This document shows positions 7,472 through 16,295 of a stretch of 64,000 nucleotides of DNA, one piece after another. Source of the DNA: Streptomyces xanthophaeus (GTDB taxonomy: Bacteria; Actinomycetota; Actinomycetes; Streptomycetales; Streptomycetaceae); NCBI RefSeq assembly GCF_030440515.1, contig NZ_CP076543.1, positions 7,169,001-7,233,000 of the forward strand. The letters run 5' to 3'. The position numbers were made by a program, and so were the translations under genes. The notes under the pieces were generated by a model. The model had not been told where the DNA came from, did no database searches, and was given only the letters and a program-made list of their open reading frames with translations. Position 1 is the first letter of the stretch, and each line of letters opens with the position of its first letter.

Positions 7472-10400
7472 CTACGCCTTGCCGTCCTCGGGGCACGTCA
7501 GCAGCAGGGTCAATTCCGCCGCCGTGAAGGAACGATGCGGCAGCTCGCCGGCGCCCCCGCCGCCCGGCCCGCACGCCGCGTCCTGGACCGCTGCCAGCAG
7601 CCGGTCCGCCTGCGCCCGCCAGGGCTGTGCGCCGACCTCTCCGAACGCGGCCCGCGCCCGCCGGAACCTCTCCGCCGCCTCCGCCGGGCGGCCGCCGATC
7701 GCCTCCACACATCCCAGATCGGTCTCCACCCGGGCGTACAGGAAACGGTCCGCCAGCTCATCCGTGATCTCCAGAGCCTGCTGCAGCGTCCCTCCGGCCG
7801 CCGACAGCAGGCCCTGGCTCCACTGCGTCTGTCCCAGTCCCCGCAGCGCGTGCGCCTCCCCGACCCGGTCGCCCTCGCCCCGGGTCAGCCGCAGTACCGC
7901 GCCGAAGGCCTCCGCGGCCTCGCCCAGATCTCCTGCGCGCAGCCGGACCTCGGCCAGCCGGTACACGCTCTGCGCCTCCGCCCGCACCGATCCGGTACGC
8001 CGGCTCAGCGCCACCGCCTGCTCCGCGAGCGGCAGCGCGCCGCCCACGTTGCCCCGGTCCAGCTCGATCTGCGCCTGGAAGCCGAGCAGGTGGGCCTCGT
8101 TCCCGATGTCACCCGACACGTGGAAACCGCTCAGGGCCGCCTCGCAGTACTCCAGGGCCCGCTCCCAGTCCCCCTGGAACCGCGCGCACATGGCCAGGTT
8201 CCGCTGGGCGAGCGCCGCCCCGCCCACGTCACCGGTGTTGCGCAGCAGCCGCAGCGCGGCCATGTTCCAGCCCTCGGCCTGTTCGTAGCGCCGCTGGTAG
8301 ATCGCCAGCGACCCCAGCAGCCGCAGCATCGTCGCCTCGCCCGGTGCGTCGCCGGTGCGCCGGGCCGAGGACAGCGCCTGCTCGGCGCAGCGCTGCCAGT
8401 CCTCCAGATAGTTCTTCGTCTCGAAGTGCGGGACCGCGCTCTCGGTCAGCGTCCACGCGTACCGCGCCCGGCCCGTCTCCGCCGCGTGCGCCACCAGGTC
8501 CGTGACGGCCGTGCGCTCCGACTCGAACCAGTCCATCGGCGTGGCCAGCAGCTCGTCGGCCAGCTCCGGCAGGAAGCGCGGGGCCGGTGCCGGTGTCCGG
8601 CCCACCGGGAACCGGCGCCCGTCGATCCGCCGGTGCGCCTCCTCGGCCAGCCAGAGCCAGGACGCGAAGGCCCGCTCCAGCGCGGCGTCGGTCTCCCCCT
8701 CCGGCTCGTCCGACTCCGCCCGTTCGCGGGCGAACAGCCGCAGCAGGTCCTGGAACCGGTAGCGGGCGGCCCGCCCCGGCTCGGCGTCGGCCACCTCCAG
8801 CAGCTGCGCGTCGACCAGGTGGTCGATCAGTTCCTCCGCGTGCCACACATCGGTGTCCAGTACGGCCGCCCCCGCCCAGGCGGCGAAGTCCGCCGTGCGC
8901 AGCAGGCCGAGCCTGCGGTACATTCGGGCCGTCTCCGGCGGCAGGTCCCGGTAGGTGAGCCGGAAGCCGGCGCGCACCCCGCCCTCGCCCGGGCTCAGCA
9001 CGTCGAGACGGGAGCGGTGGTCGCGCAGCCGCGCCACCAGGCTCCGTACGCTCAGATTGGGTTTGGCCGCCAGCCGCGCGCCGGCGATCCGCAGCGCGAG
9101 CGGAAGGCAGTCGCACAGGGCGCCGAGCTGTTCCACCGCCACGGGGTCGCTGCCGAACCGGTCGGCCCCGGCCAGTTTGATCAGCAGCGCCGTCGCCTCG
9201 GCCGGCTCCAGCATCCGCAGCCGCAGGGTCAGTGCCGTGTAGTCCCCGGTCACATCGCCCAGGCTCTCCCGGCTGGTGGCCAGCACCACGCTGCGTCCGC
9301 CGCCCGGGAGCAGGGGTCTGAGCTGGTCGAAGGAGCGTACGTTGTCCAGGACGATCAGTGTCTTGCGGGTGCTGAGCAGGCTCCGGAACAGCGAGGCCCG
9401 CTCGTCGGGATCCGCCGGTATCTGGGGCGCGCCGATCCCGAGGGCGCGCAGGAAGCGGTCGAGCACGGCGGCGGGGGACACCGGCGCGTGCTCCTCGTCG
9501 TACCCGCGCAGATCGGCGAAGAGCTGGCCGTCCGGGAACTGGTCGGCGACCTGGCTCGCCCAGTGCACCGCGAGTGCGGTCTTGCCCACCCCGCCCACGC
9601 CGACGATGGTCGCCAGCGCCGGGGTGTGCGGGTTGTAGGGCTCCTTCAGGAGCCGGTCCAGGGAGGTCATCTCCCGCTGCCGGCCGGTGAACGCCATGAC
9701 GTCCGCGGGCAGTTGTGCCGGGACGGTGCTCAGGGCCGCCGGCGCGGGCGACGCCGTGGCGGGGGGCCGGGTCAGTTCGGGGGAGTCGCGCAGGATCAGT
9801 TCGTGCAGCTGACGCAGTCCGGGACCCGGTTCGATCCCGAGCTGCTCGGTGAGTAACCGGCGGCCGTGCAGGAACACTTCGAGGGCCTCGGCCCGCTGCC
9901 CCGACCGGTACAGGGCCAGCATGAGGTGTTCGCGGCACTGCTCGCGCAGGGGATGCCGGGCCACCAGCTCGGTGAGCTCACCGGTGAGCGCGCGGTGCCG
10001 GCCCAGCTGGAGCATCAGACCGGCGCGTTCTTCCATCAGCGCGAGCCGCATCTGCTCCAGCCTGGTGGTCTCCGCCTCCAGCCGGGAGCCGGAGGGCTCG
10101 TCCAGCGCGGAGCCCCGCCAGATGCTGAGCGCCTCCTCGAACTGCGCGCACGCCTCTTCGGTCCGTCCGTGCCGGGCGGCGTCCCGCCCCTGCTCGGCCC
10201 GCTCCATGAACTCCTGGACGTCGATCCGGTGCTCTCCCTTGGCCAGCAGGTAGCCCGGAGGAGAGGTGATCAGCAGATCGGTCACCCCGGCCTGCTTGAA
10301 GGTCTTGCGGAGGGTGGCCACGCAGATGGCGATCTGGTTGCGGGCCGTCGCCGGGGGAGATTCCGGCCAGACGGCGTCCACCAGGGTGTCCACCGACACG

Positions 10401-10525
10401 ATCCGGTCAGCGGAGAGCAGCAGCATCGACAGGACCGTTGCCTGGCGCCGGCCGTTGATGCGCAGCGGACCGTCATCGGTCTGGACGAGCAGCGGTCCCA
10501 GCACTCTGAAGACAAACCGATTCAA
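7472..10525 (-). CDS. AfsR/SARP-family regulator with NB-ARC and TPR domains
   Basis: A 1017-aa full-length AfsR-type SARP. It has a winged-helix DNA-binding domain (about 1-95, FRVLGPLLV), a BTAD all-helical domain (to about 245), an NB-ARC ATPase with Walker A GVGGVGKT at 309-316, and a C-terminal run of tetratricopeptide repeats from about 640 to 970. Such proteins integrate signals, often phosphorylation, and activate antibiotic genes. It lies upstream of and co-directional with the P450 redox operon, so that operon is a likely target. TTG at 10525 is the probable start, with a GGGGGA ribosome-binding site 5 nt away. Having two SARPs of different size in one locus suggests layered control. 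Confidence 0.93.
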   Translation of the reverse strand: MNRFVFRVLGPLLVQTDDGPLRINGRRQATVLSMLLLSADRIVSVDTLVDAVWPESPPATARNQIAICVATLRKTFKQAGVTDLLITSPPGYLLAKGEHRIDVQEFMERAEQGRDAARHGRTEEACAQFEEALSIWRGSALDEPSGSRLEAETTRLEQMRLALMEERAGLMLQLGRHRALTGELTELVARHPLREQCREHLMLALYRSGQRAEALEVFLHGRRLLTEQLGIEPGPGLRQLHELILRDSPELTRPPATASPAPAALSTVPAQLPADVMAFTGRQREMTSLDRLLKEPYNPHTPALATIVGVGGVGKTALAVHWASQVADQFPDGQLFADLRGYDEEHAPVSPAAVLDRFLRALGIGAPQIPADPDERASLFRSLLSTRKTLIVLDNVRSFDQLRPLLPGGGRSVVLATSRESLGDVTGDYTALTLRLRMLEPAEATALLIKLAGADRFGSDPVAVEQLGALCDCLPLALRIAGARLAAKPNLSVRSLVARLRDHRSRLDVLSPGEGGVRAGFRLTYRDLPPETARMYRRLGLLRTADFAAWAGAAVLDTDVWHAEELIDHLVDAQLLEVADAEPGRAARYRFQDLLRLFARERAESDEPEGETDAALERAFASWLWLAEEAHRRIDGRRFPVGRTPAPAPRFLPELADELLATPMDWFESERTAVTDLVAHAAETGRARYAWTLTESAVPHFETKNYLEDWQRCAEQALSSARRTGDAPGEATMLRLLGSLAIYQRRYEQAEGWNMAALRLLRNTGDVGGAALAQRNLAMCARFQGDWERALEYCEAALSGFHVSGDIGNEAHLLGFQAQIELDRGNVGGALPLAEQAVALSRRTGSVRAEAQSVYRLAEVRLRAGDLGEAAEAFGAVLRLTRGEGDRVGEAHALRGLGQTQWSQGLLSAAGGTLQQALEITDELADRFLYARVETDLGCVEAIGGRPAEAAERFRRARAAFGEVGAQPWRAQADRLLAAVQDAACGPGGGGAGELPHRSFTAAELTLLLTCPEDGKA

Positions 10526-10664
10526 AAGGTCCCCCGGCCTTGAAACCCCGCGTCAGGCGCGAACGGTACCGCAAAGAGCGTTCCTCGGTGCAGTCAACTC
10601 TTGGGAAAAATGCAGGCGGTTTCAGGCCAGCTTGTCCGTATAGCGGTGGACACGCACGCGGGCC

Positions 10665-11135
10665 TCACCGAGAGTCGTCGGATCCGATCGACGACAACGC
10701 GCCGGACAGGCCCCGCAGCACCTCGGCCGTGCGGTGCACCTCGTCCTCGCCGCCGAGGCCCTCGCACAACTGCCGGGCCAGCCCGGCGAGACAGGAGTCG
10801 ATCTCCCGTTTCGCGGCCACGCCGTGCTCGGTGGCGGTGAGCAGCTTGGCCCGCCGATGCGCCGGATTGTCCAGGTAGACCGCGAGCCCCTGCCGCACCA
10901 GCAGGTCCGCTATGCGCTGCACGCTCTGCCGGGTGGTCCCCACCCGCCGGGCCACGGCGGACACGGACAGTGATTCGTCCGTCACCGTGCTGAGTATCTG
11001 CCAGCGCGCGGCACTGAGCCCCGAGTCGAGCGTGAGCCGGTCGAGGGCCGCCGTGAACCGTCCGTTCAGCCGGAAGACCGCCACCGCGGCCCGGCTGAAC
11101 GCCTCGGCCTCCCCGGACTCCGCCGTACGCGCCAA
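10665..11135 (-). CDS. MarR-family transcriptional regulator
   Basis: About 156 aa with a winged helix-turn-helix (LSAARWQILSTV ... SVSAVARRVGTTRQSVQRI) and a following wing (GLAVYLDNPAHRRAK), as in MarR regulators that respond to phenolic or drug-like ligands. It is divergent from the FUSC transporter gene, the classical arrangement for a repressor of an efflux gene. TTG at 11135 is chosen because GGAAGGGG lies 7 nt upstream; a GTG at 11192 would add 19 residues but lacks a good ribosome-binding site. Downstream on the same strand is the AfsR-like gene after 139 bp, in which TTGACT (10592-10597, minus strand) is a possible -35 without a convincing -10. Confidence 0.88.
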   Translation of the reverse strand: MARTAESGEAEAFSRAAVAVFRLNGRFTAALDRLTLDSGLSAARWQILSTVTDESLSVSAVARRVGTTRQSVQRIADLLVRQGLAVYLDNPAHRRAKLLTATEHGVAAKREIDSCLAGLARQLCEGLGGEDEVHRTAEVLRGLSGALSSIGSDDSR

Positions 11136-11541
11136 CGTCGGTCCCCTTCCGTACGCCCCGCGGGTCGCTGCACGATAACAGCGCGTGGTCACGTGGACGA
11201 GAGCCGGCCACGGCGGCGCGACCCGGCCGGTGCGCAGGGCCCGTCAGGGCGGCGCCCCGGGTCGGCAGAGGGTGCCCACCGACTGGTCCGTTGGTAGGCC
11301 CGTGGCCGACAAGTCCGTCCAGTTCATGTGCCAATGGCCCAGTGTCCGCAAGCTCGGTTGAGCCAGTGGGTCCCCGGATGCTTATCTGTGTCGTATCCAT
11401 GTACTTACGGCGCCGCGCAGCGCCGGACGGCAACGAAGCCGGTTCCGGAGCGCGGCGCCTTCGCCGTGCCCGTCCGCCGCCCACCACCCCCGGGCGGCGC
11501 CGGGCCGGCGCGCAGCACTGCAAGGGGGGCGGCACACCGCC
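11136..11541. promoter_or_regulatory. Divergent MarR / FUSC intergenic region
   Basis: About 400 bp without a gene. For the plus-strand transporter, TTGAGC (11358-11363) and TTATCT (11382-11387), 18 bp apart, form the best promoter candidate, leaving a leader of about 150 nt. CGTG-GT-CACG (11184-11193) is a short inverted repeat near the MarR start. Operator assignment is uncertain. Confidence 0.35.
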
Positions 11542-13044
11542 GTGAAGAGGATGTTCGTGGCTCCGGATCCGGGGCGTATGAGACTGCGGAACTCGGCCCG
11601 CGCGGTGATCGGCGTCGCCGCCGCCGTCGCCCTCGCCGAAGTGTGCGGTCTCTCCCTGACCGCCTCCATCACCGGGGGACTGGCGGCCCTGCTCGCCCTC
11701 TTCACCGTGCTCGACGCGGACGTCCGGGCCCAGCGCCTGACCACCGCCCTGCTGCCCGTCGCCGGATTCCCCGTCCTGGCCCTCGCCACCACCCTGCACG
11801 GGGTGCCGCTCGCCCGGGACGCCGCCTTCCTCGCCGTCGTGTTCGCCGGGGTGTACGCCCGCCGCTTCGGCCCGCGCGGACACGCCCTCGGGATCTTCGG
11901 CTTCATGATGTTCTTCGTCACCCAGTTCCTGCACGCCCGGCCCGCGCAGCTGCCCGAGCTGTACGCCTCCGTCGGCCTGGCGCTCCTCGCCGCCGGAGCC
12001 GTGCGCTTCCTGCTGTGGCCCATCGAGCGGCGCACCCCGCCCCCCGCCGCCCCGCCCGGCCTGCCCGGAACCGGGCTCGCGCGGCCGACCACCCGGCAGG
12101 CCTTCCAGGCCACCGCCGCCTGCGCCTTCGCGCTCGGCATCGGCCAGGCGCTCTCCGACGACCGCTGGTACTGGGCCGTCGGCACCTCCTGGTGGATCTT
12201 CGTGAACACCGCCTCCCGGGGCGAGACCCTCGTACGGGGCTTCCGCCGCGTCCTCGGCACCGTCGTCGGCATCGCCGCCGGGCTGCTGATCGCCGTACCC
12301 CTGCACGGCGCGCCCGCGCCCACCGCCGTACTGGTCGCCGTATGCGTCTTCGGGATCTTCTACACGGCCGCGCCCTCGTACTCCTGGATGATGTTCTTCG
12401 TCACCGTCATGGCCGGCCTGCTCTACGGCCTCCTCGGCGTCCTGCACCCCGGACTGCTGCTCCTGCGCTTCCAGGAGACCGCCATCGGCGCGCTCGGCGC
12501 CGCCCTCGCCGTCGTACTCATCCTTCCGGTCACCACCCACGCCGCCAACGACGCGTGGATCCAGCGCGCCCTGCACTGCGTACGCGCCTCAACGGCGGCC
12601 GCCCTGGACCGCCTCGCGGGCGACCCGGACGCCGACCCCGCCCCGCACGCAGCCGAGCTGGAGCTGCTGCTGGCCCGGGTCCGGATGGCGCTCGCGCCGC
12701 TCGTCCACCCGCTGAGCCCGCTGCGCGCCCGCAAGGCCCGGGCCCGGCAGGTGCTCGCGCTGCTCGACGACTGCGCCCGCGACGTGCGCGGGCTGGTCGC
12801 CGTCGCCGCCGACCCGCAGGCCTCGCACGACGCCCGGCTGGCCGCCGCCTGCTGGCGCGTGGAGGCCGCGGTGGAGGCCCTGACCGCCCCGCACGGCACG
12901 CCCGGGATCGCCACCGTGCCGCACCCCCGGCCCGCCGCCGCGGAACCGGCCCTCGCCCACCTCCACGGCCTGGAGCACACCCTCGTGGCACTGGCGACCC
13001 CGCTGCGCACCGACCCCCGGGCGCCGCTGGTCATCAGCGCCTGA
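11542..13044 (+). CDS. FUSC-family (aromatic acid exporter type) membrane protein
   Basis: About 500 aa with two blocks of hydrophobic helices (about 20-160 and 185-330), each followed by soluble sequence. This is the layout of the FUSC / aromatic-acid-exporter family, which includes fusaric acid resistance proteins. GDRWYWAVGTSWWIF-like sequence in the second block is typical. The C-terminal 160 residues are soluble and Ala/Arg-rich. It probably exports an aromatic or weakly acidic compound under control of the divergent MarR. A GTG at 11557 with AAGAGG 6 nt upstream is as likely a start as the GTG at 11542. Its 3' end overlaps the end of the convergent helicase gene by 11 bp. Confidence 0.88.
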   Translation: MKRMFVAPDPGRMRLRNSARAVIGVAAAVALAEVCGLSLTASITGGLAALLALFTVLDADVRAQRLTTALLPVAGFPVLALATTLHGVPLARDAAFLAVVFAGVYARRFGPRGHALGIFGFMMFFVTQFLHARPAQLPELYASVGLALLAAGAVRFLLWPIERRTPPPAAPPGLPGTGLARPTTRQAFQATAACAFALGIGQALSDDRWYWAVGTSWWIFVNTASRGETLVRGFRRVLGTVVGIAAGLLIAVPLHGAPAPTAVLVAVCVFGIFYTAAPSYSWMMFFVTVMAGLLYGLLGVLHPGLLLLRFQETAIGALGAALAVVLILPVTTHAANDAWIQRALHCVRASTAAALDRLAGDPDADPAPHAAELELLLARVRMALAPLVHPLSPLRARKARARQVLALLDDCARDVRGLVAVAADPQASHDARLAAACWRVEAAVEALTAPHGTPGIATVPHPRPAAAEPALAHLHGLEHTLVALATPLRTDPRAPLVISA

Positions 13045-15337
13045 GCAGCCCCTCCGGGGTGTCCGCCAGCCCCGCCGGCAGCCGGCCGGCGGTGTGCACC
13101 ACCCCGAGGGTCTGGGTGGCCCGGGTCAGCGCCACGTACAGGTCGCTCGGCCGGAACTCGTCCGGCTCCACCACGATCACCGTGTCGAACTCCAGCCCCT
13201 TGGCCTGGCGCGGGTCCAGCAGGACCACCTCCCCGGTCAGGTCCGGCTCCGCGTCCGCGCGTACCCCCGGCAGTACGGCGGCCAGCGCCGCGTGCCGCGC
13301 CCGCGGCGCGATCACCGCGAGCCGGCCCTCGGCCGGCAGCTCCCGCGCCACGGCCTCCCGGGTCGCCGCCGCCAGGTCGCCGGCCGCGTGCGCCCACGGC
13401 CGCACCCCGGTGGCCCGTACCGAACGCGGGGGTTCGAAGCCGGGATCGCGGGTGCGCAGCACGGCCGCCGCCACCTCCATGATCTCCGCCGGCGTGCGGT
13501 AGTTGACCCCCAGCCGGACCAGCTCCCAGCGCTCGCCCACGTACGGCGACAGGATCCGCGCCCACGAGCCGCAACCCGCCTCGTCGGCCGTCTGCGCCGG
13601 GTCGCCGACCAGGGTCATCGACCGGGTCGGGCAGCGCCGCATCAGCAGCCGCCACGCCATCGCCGACAGCTCCTGGGCCTCGTCCACGATCACGTGCCCG
13701 AAGGCCCAGGTGCGGTCGGCCGCGGCCCGCTCGGCGGTACTGCGGTGGTCGGCCTCCTCGTGGCGCTCTGCCATCCGCTCCGCGTCGATGATGTCGTGGG
13801 CCGCGAGGAACTCGTTCTCCTCGTCCTCGAACTCGTACGACTGAGAGCCCTCGGACAGGTCCAGCACGCCCTGCGCGTAGGCGATGCGCCGCTGCCGGTC
13901 CCGCTCCTCGGCGGCCCTCCGGGCCGTGTCGTCCTCGCCGAGCAGCTCGGCCGCCTCGTCCAGGAGCGGCACGTCGGCCGGGGTCCAGTCCGGCCGGGCC
14001 GAGGGCGCGCGGCGGATCAGGTCGGCCTCGTGCGCGGGCAGGTGGGTGGGCTCCGCCAGGAAGTCGGCGATCAGCTGCTGGGGGGTGAGGGAGGGCCACA
14101 GCGAATCGATCGCCGCATGCACGGCGGCGCTCGTCGCGATCTCCTTGCCGAGCTGGGCGATGTCGTCCGAACCCAGCAGGTTCGGCCCGCCGTACGGATC
14201 GGCGCCCAGCCGGTCGGCGAGCTGCGCGGTGAGCGCGTCGATGACCGGGAAGGCGAAGGAGGGCCGCGCCTGGTTGTGGGGCAGCCCGGTGGCCCGGGCC
14301 CGGTCCCGCGCCTCGTACGCCATCGTGCGGTCCAGCAGCAGGGTGCCGTACTCCTCGTGGTCGATCTCCAGGGCCGGCTCGGGGACGGTGTCGTACTCCT
14401 CGCCGGTGTCCGCGGGGACGTGCTCCGGCAGGCACTGCCGGTCGGCCACCACCCGGGCGAGGACCTCCGCCATCGCGGCCCGCCCCTTCACCGCGGCCGC
14501 CCCCGGGCGGTCGGTGCCGGTGGCGTGCACGCCCGGGAAGAGCTCGCCCGGGGTGGCCAGCAGGACGCCCGTCTCGCCGAGGGCCGGGAGCACCCCGCCG
14601 ATGTAGCCGAGGAAGGCGGGGCCCGGTCCGACGATCAGCACACCGCGCTTGGCGAGCAGCTCCCGGTGGGCGTACAGCAGGTACGCGGCGCGGTGCAGCG
14701 CGACCGCGGTCTTGCCGGTGCCGGGACCGCCCTCGACGACCAGCACCCCGCGGTGCGTGGAGCGGATGATCCGGTCCTGCTCGGCCTGGATGGTGCGCAC
14801 GATGTCGTGCATCCGGCCGGTCCGGGCCGCGTCGAGCGCGGCGAGCAGCACGGCGTCCGCGTCCGCGCCCTCGTGCCCGGTGCGCTCGGCGTCGGTCAGG
14901 TCGAGGATCTCGTCGTGCAGCGCGGTGACCACGCGCCCCCGGCTGCTGATGTGCCGGCGGCGGCGCAGCCCCATGGGGGTGTGGCCGGTGGCGAGGTAGA
15001 AGGGGCGGGCCACGTCCGCGCGCCAGTCCAGGACCAGCGGAGTGCGTTCCGCGTCGTCGGCCCGGATTCCGAGGCGGCCGATGTGGTGGTCCCGGCCGTC
15101 GGAGAACTCCAGACGGCCGAAACAGAGACCGTTCTCGCCCGCATTCAGGGCGGAAAGCAGACCGGACTGCTCGGCGACCAGGACGTCCCGCTCCAGCCGC
15201 GCCTGAAACCCGGTTCCGACATCGCGCAGCGCCCCTTCGACCGCCCGTTCGGCCTGGTCACGCAGACCGTCGAGGCGCTCGTAGAGCTCGGTGACGAATT
15301 GCTGCTCTTTCCGGAATTCCTCGGTTGACAATTGCAC
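13034..15337 (-). CDS. helR: HelD/HelR-like RNA polymerase-associated UvrD-type helicase
   Basis: A 767-aa superfamily 1 ATPase of the HelD type. Walker A GGPGTGKTAV is near residue 206, VIVDEAQELSAMAWRLL (Walker B/motif II) near 560, GDPAQ motif III and VALTRATQTL motif VI follow, and the N-terminal 100 residues are coiled coil-like. HelD proteins release stalled RNA polymerase; actinobacterial HelR members also displace rifamycins. Assignment to HelR rather than another HelD class is from overall length and actinobacterial context only. GTG at 15337 begins the frame, but the ribosome-binding site AGGAG fits the TTG two codons downstream (15331) better. It is divergent from a GNAT gene across a strong hairpin. 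I see no rifamycin-associated element upstream. Confidence 0.88.
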   Translation of the reverse strand: MQLSTEEFRKEQQFVTELYERLDGLRDQAERAVEGALRDVGTGFQARLERDVLVAEQSGLLSALNAGENGLCFGRLEFSDGRDHHIGRLGIRADDAERTPLVLDWRADVARPFYLATGHTPMGLRRRRHISSRGRVVTALHDEILDLTDAERTGHEGADADAVLLAALDAARTGRMHDIVRTIQAEQDRIIRSTHRGVLVVEGGPGTGKTAVALHRAAYLLYAHRELLAKRGVLIVGPGPAFLGYIGGVLPALGETGVLLATPGELFPGVHATGTDRPGAAAVKGRAAMAEVLARVVADRQCLPEHVPADTGEEYDTVPEPALEIDHEEYGTLLLDRTMAYEARDRARATGLPHNQARPSFAFPVIDALTAQLADRLGADPYGGPNLLGSDDIAQLGKEIATSAAVHAAIDSLWPSLTPQQLIADFLAEPTHLPAHEADLIRRAPSARPDWTPADVPLLDEAAELLGEDDTARRAAEERDRQRRIAYAQGVLDLSEGSQSYEFEDEENEFLAAHDIIDAERMAERHEEADHRSTAERAAADRTWAFGHVIVDEAQELSAMAWRLLMRRCPTRSMTLVGDPAQTADEAGCGSWARILSPYVGERWELVRLGVNYRTPAEIMEVAAAVLRTRDPGFEPPRSVRATGVRPWAHAAGDLAAATREAVARELPAEGRLAVIAPRARHAALAAVLPGVRADAEPDLTGEVVLLDPRQAKGLEFDTVIVVEPDEFRPSDLYVALTRATQTLGVVHTAGRLPAGLADTPEGLLRR

Positions 15338-15370
15338 TCCTGCCGCGATACGGTGTCCTCGTAAGCTTCC

Positions 15371-15399
15371 TCACGACTTCGTTTCAGGCGAAGTCGTGA
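15371..15399. promoter_or_regulatory. Perfect 11-bp inverted repeat between helicase and GNAT genes
   Basis: TCACGACTTCG (15371-15381) and CGAAGTCGTGA (15389-15399) are perfectly complementary around the loop TTTCAGG. It lies about 34 bp upstream of the helicase start and 74 bp upstream of the GNAT start. It may be an operator or a leader stem-loop. Confidence 0.6.
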
Positions 15400-15423
15400 A
15401 CCATTGAATATACGCTCTCTTCT

Positions 15424-15456
15424 CCCTCGGCAGCCAATTCGGCCGGGGGATTTTTT
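15424..15456 (+). terminator. Terminator-like hairpin with T-run in the GNAT leader
   Basis: CCCTCGGC and GCCGGGGG pair with one mismatch and are followed directly by ATTTTTT, the most typical intrinsic-terminator shape in the window. It lies only 17 bp before the GNAT ATG at 15473, so it could act as an attenuator. Confidence 0.4.
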
Positions 15457-15472
15457 GCGTACCGTGGATCTC

Positions 15473-16066
15473 ATGACCACCGCACACGGCTCAGCCGACG
15501 GAATCGTCTACCGCCTCGCCCGTCCCGAGGACGCGGGTGCCATCGAGGCCCTGGACAGCTCCTTCACCACCGCCACGGTCTTCGAGGTGAGCGACCCCGG
15601 CTCGGGCGACGGCGCGGGCTCCGGTTTCCTGCTCCGCGAGGTCCCGGTGGACCCGCCCGTGCACAAGGTGTTCCCGCCGGAGGAGCACGACGAGCAGGTC
15701 TTCGGCGGCGGGAAGGACTCGGACGCCGACGCGCGGACCTTCGTGGCCCTCGACGGCGACCTGCTCTGCGGGTTCGCCGCCGTCGGCTACGCCCCCTGGA
15801 ACCGGCGGCTGACCATCGAGGACATCGAGGTCTCGCCAGGTCACCGGGGACGCGGCATCGGCCGCGCCCTGATGGAGTGCGCCGAGCGCTTCGCCCGCGA
15901 ACGGGGAGCGGAGCACCTGTGGTTGGAGGTCAGCTCGGTCAACGCCCCCGCGGTGCACGCCTACCGGCGCATGGGATTCACCTTCTGCGGCCTCGACACC
16001 GCGCTGTACGGCGGCACACCGGCGGCCGGTGAGCAGGCGCTCTACATGAGCCGCCCCTGCCGCTGA
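15473..16066 (+). CDS. GNAT-family N-acetyltransferase
   Basis: A 197-aa acetyl-CoA-dependent acyltransferase. The conserved acetyl-CoA pyrophosphate loop is HRGRGIGRALME (Q/RxxGxG/A), preceded by the beta-strand TIEDIEVSP and followed by LWLEVSSVNAPAVHAYRRMGF, typical of streptothricin acetyltransferase-like and RimI-like GNATs. The N-terminal half is longer than in RimI and acidic. The substrate is unknown; the position divergent to a HelR-like gene makes an antibiotic-modifying role possible but unproven. ATG at 15473 has no strong ribosome-binding site; an in-frame GTG lies 9 nt upstream. Confidence 0.88.
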   Translation: MTTAHGSADGIVYRLARPEDAGAIEALDSSFTTATVFEVSDPGSGDGAGSGFLLREVPVDPPVHKVFPPEEHDEQVFGGGKDSDADARTFVALDGDLLCGFAAVGYAPWNRRLTIEDIEVSPGHRGRGIGRALMECAERFARERGAEHLWLEVSSVNAPAVHAYRRMGFTFCGLDTALYGGTPAAGEQALYMSRPCR

Positions 16067-16295
16067 CCCGGCGCACGGCTGACCCCTGCGCACGGCCAAC
16101 TCCCGGAACGAGCCGGATCATACGCCCCCGTGTGCCCTGCTGCAGCCCGATCCGCGAGGGATCACCCGGAGGAGTGCTCCCTGATTGCCAATCACCCCAC
16201 GCTGACCTGCGGCATGTACAACGGGTAATTGTTTATTGCACATTCATCCGGCACCTACAGGGTGGATCTGGTCGGACAGGGGGTAACCGCCGGGA

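Noticed and set aside
7253..9856. Plus-strand ORF of 867 codons over the AfsR-like gene
   Set aside because: It is a shadow of the minus-strand SARP, without recognisable domains or ribosome-binding site.
15338..15472. Rifamycin-associated element upstream of the HelR-like gene
   Set aside because: The inverted repeat present does not resemble the known GGGGCTTGC-type element, so it was reported as a distinct repeat.
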